Source of the DNA: Paenibacillus_D sp047238105
GTDB lineage: Bacteria; Bacillota; Bacilli; Paenibacillales; Paenibacillaceae
NCBI RefSeq assembly: GCF_047238105.1
Contig: NZ_JBDFMD010000001.1
Location: forward strand, 3,100,001 to 3,164,000
DNA length: 64,000 nt
Direction of reading: 5' to 3'
In this document: piece after piece, positions 59,488 to 64,000 of the stretch
Numbering within the stretch: the first letter of the stretch is position 1
How the letters are laid out: each line of letters begins with the position of its first letter
Position numbers and translations under genes: made by a program
The notes under the pieces: model-generated
What the model was told of the DNA's origin: nothing
What the model saw: only the letters and a program-made list of their open reading frames with translations
Databases searched by the model: none

Positions 59488-62400
59488 TTAATCCACTTGC
59501 GCCAACAGATTATAAATCGCCTGCGCCGTCTGCGCCCGTGTTGCTTGGGCGAGCGGGTCGAATGTATCAGTAGCGGTTCCTTGCATCAGTCCCGCCGCGA
59601 CCGCTTGTGCCGCTGCATCAGCCGCCCAGGACGATAGCTCGGTGCGGTCACTATATTGCTCCAAGCCGCCCGGCGCATCCGGAGTCTGGCCGCCCGCCAG
59701 CTCGAAGGCGCGGACGATCATGACCGCCATCTGCTCGCGTGTGATCTGTGCTTGCGGGTCAAACCGGCCTGCAGACACACCCTGGACCAGGCCCGCCTCA
59801 TATGCCGCCGCTACCTCAGCAGCATACCAGGCACCCTGGGCAACATCGCTGAATGCCAGAGCCGATGCGCTCGCATCGCCTTCCAGCCCAAGCGCCCGGA
59901 CTAGCAGCGCAGTGAACTCGGCACGGGTTGTCAAACCGGACGGTACAAACTGCGTCTCGCTCATGCCGCTCACGATATGGCGCGCCGCCAGTACCTGCAA
60001 GGTACGGTGTGCCCAATGCGTCTGCGGCACGTCGGCAAAGCTGATCTCGCGCTGCAGGACAGCATAGAGCCCCGGCTGTGCAGCCGCTCCTGTTACCGTG
60101 GACGCCTCGGCATGGCCGCCCGCATACACCCATGCTCCAGTACCTGTATCATATCGGTATAAGCCCAGTAGTGCGGCATCTGCCTGCGTGGTATCGTAGG
60201 CCAGCTCCAGCCGTACATCACCCGAGAGAGGTGAATGCACGAGCTCGCCGCTAGTCAAAGATAAAGCAAGGTCCAGCTGTACTGTCCCGCTACCCATAAG
60301 ACGGAGCTCGCTCCCCAACTGTCCGCGTTGTCCGGCCGTTATATCCGACGCGGTAAGCTCAAGGCGGAAGAAATCGGCTGCTCCCGTAGACACATCCGCA
60401 AGCATCGCTGCCAATGCAAGGGGATCGATAATAACGGTGTCTCCGGCAGCCGTGCGAACGGCGATCGGATAATCGAGCTGTGCCGCACCGATCGGCAATC
60501 TTACGGTCTGCTGCGCAGCACTTAGGATGATCTCAGCCCGGCCCCGATCACTACGCGCCAGCTCTTCATCGGTGACGGTAAGGACATCTGGTCCTGGCTC
60601 CGGCTGTTCAGATCCGGTCCCTTCACTTCCGTCGTCGCCACCACTCTCCCCCCAGTACCAGCCCCCGGGATAATACGGGTTGTAAGGAACACCAGGGTTG
60701 CTAGGGTTTCCTGGATTCCCCGGCTCTCCAGGCTCTCCAGGCTCCCCCGGTCCTTCACCGTCAGGCACGATGTGGACGACTACAGGTCCATCGGTACTCC
60801 AGCGTTCTCCTGCACCAGCCTCCACTTTAAACGAGTACAGCTCTCCCCTCGCCAAGCCGTCGATGACAAGCTCCTGCTCCGTGGTCGTCTCCGCCATCGG
60901 CTCGTTGTTTACCCAGACGCGATACTGCGCGTCCTCCACGCCCTGCACTTGGCCGCTCCATGCCAGCGTGAGCGATGCTCCCTCTGCTTCCCGCACCTCG
61001 GCCGCACCATCCTGCCAGACGGCATAGCCGCTCCGCTCTTCCGGGGCGAGACGTGTCACGCGGACAGCATCGACCGACGTATGGCGGTCGTACGTGCGCA
61101 GCCCGACGGCACCCGAGACGAGCGACGCATCGGTGACGTCCAGGTAGCGTTCCCCGTCCACAAATGCCTGGATACGGTCACCCTCCACCTCGACAGCCAT
61201 CGTATACCACTGGCCGTATTCGTAGGCGAACGGCGCTTCGGCGACTTTGCTGGCTGCGCCGTCCACCCATTTGTACAGCTGGATGGTCCGTACGCCAGGT
61301 TCACTCGAGCGGTTGTCATCCAGCCGCACATGATAGAAGTTGGCGGGGTCGCTGTACCGGAAGACAAGTCCGGCCGAGCCGCCCGATGCGGAAGCCGCCA
61401 TCATGAGGTCGGCCTCCACCCGGTAATCGCGCCAGTCTGCCGGGCCGGCATGGGTCAAGCCCCGGCCCGTCGCCCGGTATACGTCACGTCCGTCCGTCTC
61501 GGACAAGCTCCAGTTGCCATTGACGATCTGCCAAGGCTCGCTCGTGTCCGTGAAATCGCTCACCAGCAGCGTGTCCTCGGTGTCCAGCTCGATCCGGATC
61601 TGCTGCGCCAGCCGGATCCGGCCGTCCTTGTCTCGGCCGACGACCTGCAGACTGTGCGGGCCGTTCGCGAGTCTGCCCAGGGTCGTCTCCCAAGCGCCAT
61701 CTGCCTGCTGCGCAATCTCTCTTACGTCGCCCTGGTATCGGAGCTCCAGCTGCGCCAGCCCCCGGCTGGTACCCGAGACGACGACAGACTCATCCGTCCA
61801 TACCGCCAGATGGGCTGGTGCTTCGATAGCCAGCGCCGCCTCCACCACCGTCAAGGTCAACCATGGCGAGAACAGCCTGCCGCCCGGACCGTCAGCCGAG
61901 ACGCGCACCCGGGTCGTCCCGGTCTGCAGCGGAGTCACCAAGCCAGCCTCGCTGACCGCTACGATACCCGCATCCTCCGTCTCGTAGGCCAGCGCCAGCT
62001 CGCTCAGCTCTACAGGCTCGCCGCTGTCTGCCCGGGCTTCCACCTGCAGCTGCAGCCGCTCGCCCGCGATCAGCTCGGCAGGCTGGTCTTCCGGCAGCAG
62101 CAGCTCGGCCAGCGTGCCCTCGAAGGTGCCGCCCGTCAGCTCATAGTCATGGCCTGGTGTCAGTTCGAACGCGAAGGCGCCTGTACGCTCGTCATAGTCA
62201 TAGGCGATCTCTTGATCCGCGGTCGTGTCCACTAGATGAAGCGTGGCCGGGTTCCAGCCGTCGTTGCCGTTCACGATCGTGCTGGTCGCCTCGCCGTCAG
62301 GGTAGGTATAGGTGTAGGTCGAGCCTTGATCCGCCACCGGATAGACCTCGGCGAGCAGACGGCCATTGTTCAGCTCCTGCCTTACCACGACGCCCTTGCC

Positions 62401-64000
62401 GCCGATGAAGACGGGGATCTTGTCGATGGGCAGACTGTATCGCTCGAGCGTCATCGGTCCCTGGTAACGTTCGCCCGATTCATAATCGATCCAAGTGCCC
62501 GCCGGCAGATAGACATCCCGCGCCGTCACGCTGGCATAGTCATGGCCGTAAGCAGGCACCGCCAGCATCGAGGGACCGAGCATCCACTCGTATTGGCGCG
62601 TCGTCCGGTTGGCCAGCTGATACGTCTGCGGATCGTCCGGATAAGCGATCGGCAACGGCGTCATCGTATGCGGGAAGCCGGTATGATAGCTGTCGACCAC
62701 CGCACTGTAGATATAAGGCGCGTACATCGAGTGGAAGTCGACGGCTTTTTTGACCGCTGCTTCATACGTCTCGTTCTCCATATGCCAAGGTCCGAGCCCC
62801 AGCGACATGGCTGGCGTCATCGCCGCCCACATCGCATTGCGGACAAAATAAAGCTTCTGATCCTGCGTCAGCGGCAGCGTCAGATACTTGCCCGCCACGA
62901 TGTCGGAGTAGACATTGGGCGCACCGCTGGCCGCATAGTTGAGCGCATTGATGATCGGACGGTCCTGGTTGTAGGCATGCTGCGTATCCTCCAGCCGCAG
63001 GATATCCCCGGGCACGGAGTAGGCCGCATTGCGCACCATCACCTGATAGCCCTGCTCCATCAGCCTGCCGTTCGACCGGTTCCACAGGCCGTCCTCATAC
63101 GGCTTGGTCATCATCATCGTATCTTCCTTGAAGCCGTCGACGCCCCACAGGTCAGCGCCCTGTTCATACCAGTCCAGCGCCTCCTCATTGTACGTATCCA
63201 GCAGATGGACGCTGCCGTTGGGGAAGCTAACCGTATACTTAAGCGGCGTGCCGTTCTCATCCTTGAGAAAATATCCCCGCTCGAGCCCCTGCTCCGTAAA
63301 TGGTCCGTCATGCGCCGGCGTATAGTTGCCCCCGTTGGTCGGCAGCGCCTTGAAGTTCGTCCGCAGGCCGAGCAGCAGATTCATATCGTTGTCGCGGAAA
63401 AAAGCTTTGAGTCCATCCACGTCGGGATATCTCGGATTCGGCAGCCCGTCGGCCCTCGGCGGCCCCTCCACATCATCCCACAGACCGAAGCTGGTTGTCG
63501 CCCCCTGCGTCGGCGCGTTGCGGTCGCCCTTCCAGAACCCCGAGCCGACGACGCCCCACTTCAGCTTGTAGCCTTTGTCCAGATACGTCTGCAGATCCTG
63601 CATGACCGAGGTCTGGTAGGTGTTCCACCCGAGGGAGCCGAACGCCTCGTAGCCGACCTCGAAGAAGTCGTACTTGGGCTTGTAGACCGGATACCCTTCG
63701 GCCACTCTTACCTCCTGGTAATCGGCATAGATCTGCTCCATCGTCCCCATAAAATAGTACAGGCCGTCCACGCTGGCGACATTGTCCGCCCCCAGCTTGT
63801 TCTCCGCGCTGTTGACTGCCACGCGTTTCTTGCCGGTCTCAAACAGCACCTGCGCGAAGCCATGGGCCGGGAACACCGTAAAGGTCGATACAAACCGCTG
63901 ATCCGCGCCTTTGTTGGTGAGGTCGTGATTAGAGATGCCAAATACATTGGTGCTCTGCTGATTGTGGGCGTAATCGCCCAGTCCGTAGCCGGGGCTAAGC
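59488..64000 (-). CDS. SLH-anchored GH31 family glycosidase, 5' end outside the window
   Basis: The frame is open to the right edge, so the N-terminus is missing. The visible 1500 residues start within the GH31 domain (GISNHDLTN, KYDFFEVGYEAFGSLGWNTY, LKWGVVGSGFW). WGVDGFKEDT contains the catalytic nucleophile, the Asp after FKE. GH31 enzymes are mainly alpha-glucosidases and alpha-xylosidases. After the C-terminal beta domains come Ig/Big-type modules, a concanavalin-like domain (RDYRVEADLM, GLVFRYSDPANFYHVRLDD), an Fn3-like domain, a collagen-like linker (GEPGEPGEPGNPGNP), a beta domain and three SLH domains (HIVSGMSETQFVPSG, AYEAGLVQGVSAGRFDPQ, GLMQGTATDTFDPLAQAT). It should act on glycans while held at the cell surface. 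Confidence 0.9.
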   Translation of the reverse strand, partial: LSPGYGLGDYAHNQQSTNVFGISNHDLTNKGADQRFVSTFTVFPAHGFAQVLFETGKKRVAVNSAENKLGADNVASVDGLYYFMGTMEQIYADYQEVRVAEGYPVYKPKYDFFEVGYEAFGSLGWNTYQTSVMQDLQTYLDKGYKLKWGVVGSGFWKGDRNAPTQGATTSFGLWDDVEGPPRADGLPNPRYPDVDGLKAFFRDNDMNLLLGLRTNFKALPTNGGNYTPAHDGPFTEQGLERGYFLKDENGTPLKYTVSFPNGSVHLLDTYNEEALDWYEQGADLWGVDGFKEDTMMMTKPYEDGLWNRSNGRLMEQGYQVMVRNAAYSVPGDILRLEDTQHAYNQDRPIINALNYAASGAPNVYSDIVAGKYLTLPLTQDQKLYFVRNAMWAAMTPAMSLGLGPWHMENETYEAAVKKAVDFHSMYAPYIYSAVVDSYHTGFPHTMTPLPIAYPDDPQTYQLANRTTRQYEWMLGPSMLAVPAYGHDYASVTARDVYLPAGTWIDYESGERYQGPMTLERYSLPIDKIPVFIGGKGVVVRQELNNGRLLAEVYPVADQGSTYTYTYPDGEATSTIVNGNDGWNPATLHLVDTTADQEIAYDYDERTGAFAFELTPGHDYELTGGTFEGTLAELLLPEDQPAELIAGERLQLQVEARADSGEPVELSELALAYETEDAGIVAVSEAGLVTPLQTGTTRVRVSADGPGGRLFSPWLTLTVVEAALAIEAPAHLAVWTDESVVVSGTSRGLAQLELRYQGDVREIAQQADGAWETTLGRLANGPHSLQVVGRDKDGRIRLAQQIRIELDTEDTLLVSDFTDTSEPWQIVNGNWSLSETDGRDVYRATGRGLTHAGPADWRDYRVEADLMMAASASGGSAGLVFRYSDPANFYHVRLDDNRSSEPGVRTIQLYKWVDGAASKVAEAPFAYEYGQWYTMAVEVEGDRIQAFVDGERYLDVTDASLVSGAVGLRTYDRHTSVDAVRVTRLAPEERSGYAVWQDGAAEVREAEGASLTLAWSGQVQGVEDAQYRVWVNNEPMAETTTEQELVIDGLARGELYSFKVEAGAGERWSTDGPVVVHIVPDGEGPGEPGEPGEPGNPGNPSNPGVPYNPYYPGGWYWGESGGDDGSEGTGSEQPEPGPDVLTVTDEELARSDRGRAEIILSAAQQTVRLPIGAAQLDYPIAVRTAAGDTVIIDPLALAAMLADVSTGAADFFRLELTASDITAGQRGQLGSELRLMGSGTVQLDLALSLTSGELVHSPLSGDVRLELAYDTTQADAALLGLYRYDTGTGAWVYAGGHAEASTVTGAAAQPGLYAVLQREISFADVPQTHWAHRTLQVLAARHIVSGMSETQFVPSGLTTRAEFTALLVRALGLEGDASASALAFSDVAQGAWYAAEVAAAYEAGLVQGVSAGRFDPQAQITREQMAVMIVRAFELAGGQTPDAPGGLEQYSDRTELSSWAADAAAQAVAAGLMQGTATDTFDPLAQATRAQTAQAIYNLLAQVD

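Noticed and set aside
60700..60765. GEPGEPGEPGNPGNP segment as a collagen-like protein
   Set aside because: Too short for a triple helix. It acts as a Pro/Gly linker between domains of the GH31 protein.
60772..62235. 487-codon plus-strand open frame within the GH31 gene
   Set aside because: Antisense frame caused by codon bias. No start signal and no recognisable protein features.
1..64000. CRISPR array, rRNA or tRNA genes
   Set aside because: No regularly spaced direct repeats and no recognisable rRNA or tRNA sequence were found on either strand by reading.

Overview
The window looks like a chromosomal segment of a Paenibacillus-type soil Bacillota (Paenibacillaceae). The evidence is GC-rich coding sequence with purine-rich AGGAGG-type ribosome sites, LplB/LplC-type sugar ABC transporters with large lipoprotein binding proteins, membrane-anchored AraC regulators of about 770 residues, surface proteins with three C-terminal SLH domains, and frequent GTG/TTG starts. 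No rRNA, tRNA, CRISPR array, prophage or intact insertion sequence was seen.

Layout. 1-4250: a DUF2062 protein, a coiled-coil membrane protein, and an AraC regulator divergent from a phytanoyl-CoA-dioxygenase-like enzyme and a Gfo/Idh/MocA oxidoreductase. 4290-10940: an AT-richer island with a class B sortase and a giant isopeptide-repeat LPKTG adhesin. 11250-19480: a sugar-uptake operon (two permeases, binding lipoprotein, DUF1861, GH130) divergent from its AraC sensor-regulator. 19500-24570: two orphan REC-BTAD response regulators, a DUF4097 lipoprotein and a copper-amine-oxidase-N domain protein. 25100-33490: a second LplABC-type operon, its AraC sensor-regulator, a paralogous orphan binding lipoprotein, and a truncated acetyltransferase caught between them. 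33570-36480: an iron/siderophore module (AraC fused to a TroA-like domain, Fur box, binding lipoprotein). 36660-42000: Mrr-like endonuclease, DUF1697, SDR + TetR with four matching operators, epoxide-hydrolase-like enzyme divergent from a WYL regulator. 42090-46190: an ssu operon for organosulfonate sulfur (SsuA, SsuD, SsuC, SsuB) behind a hairpin leader. 46200-47440: a gene remnant and an AT-rich lipoprotein. 47590-50730: an SLH protein with a C-type-lectin-like domain. 51160-56730: a MalEFG-type ABC operon with a FAD oxidoreductase. 56910-59330: a type I toxin-antitoxin-like locus, an AT-rich membrane protein and secreted C39-like cysteine peptidase, and an IS1380 remnant. 59490 to the right edge: an SLH-anchored GH31 glycosidase, cut by the window end.

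How it fits together. Most of the window serves capture of plant or microbial glycans at the cell surface (SLH-anchored GH31, lectin-like SLH protein, three sugar importers, intracellular GH130). Local AraC sensors probably switch two of the importers on. Iron and sulfur scavenging modules sit beside them, and AT-rich patches mark acquired genes. The points most worth checking are two genes whose only well-placed starts are non-canonical (ATC and ATT), a compact type I toxin/antisense RNA locus, two large palindromic intergenic elements, and the pairing of a class B sortase with an LPKTG adhesin carrying nine predicted self-crosslinked repeats.
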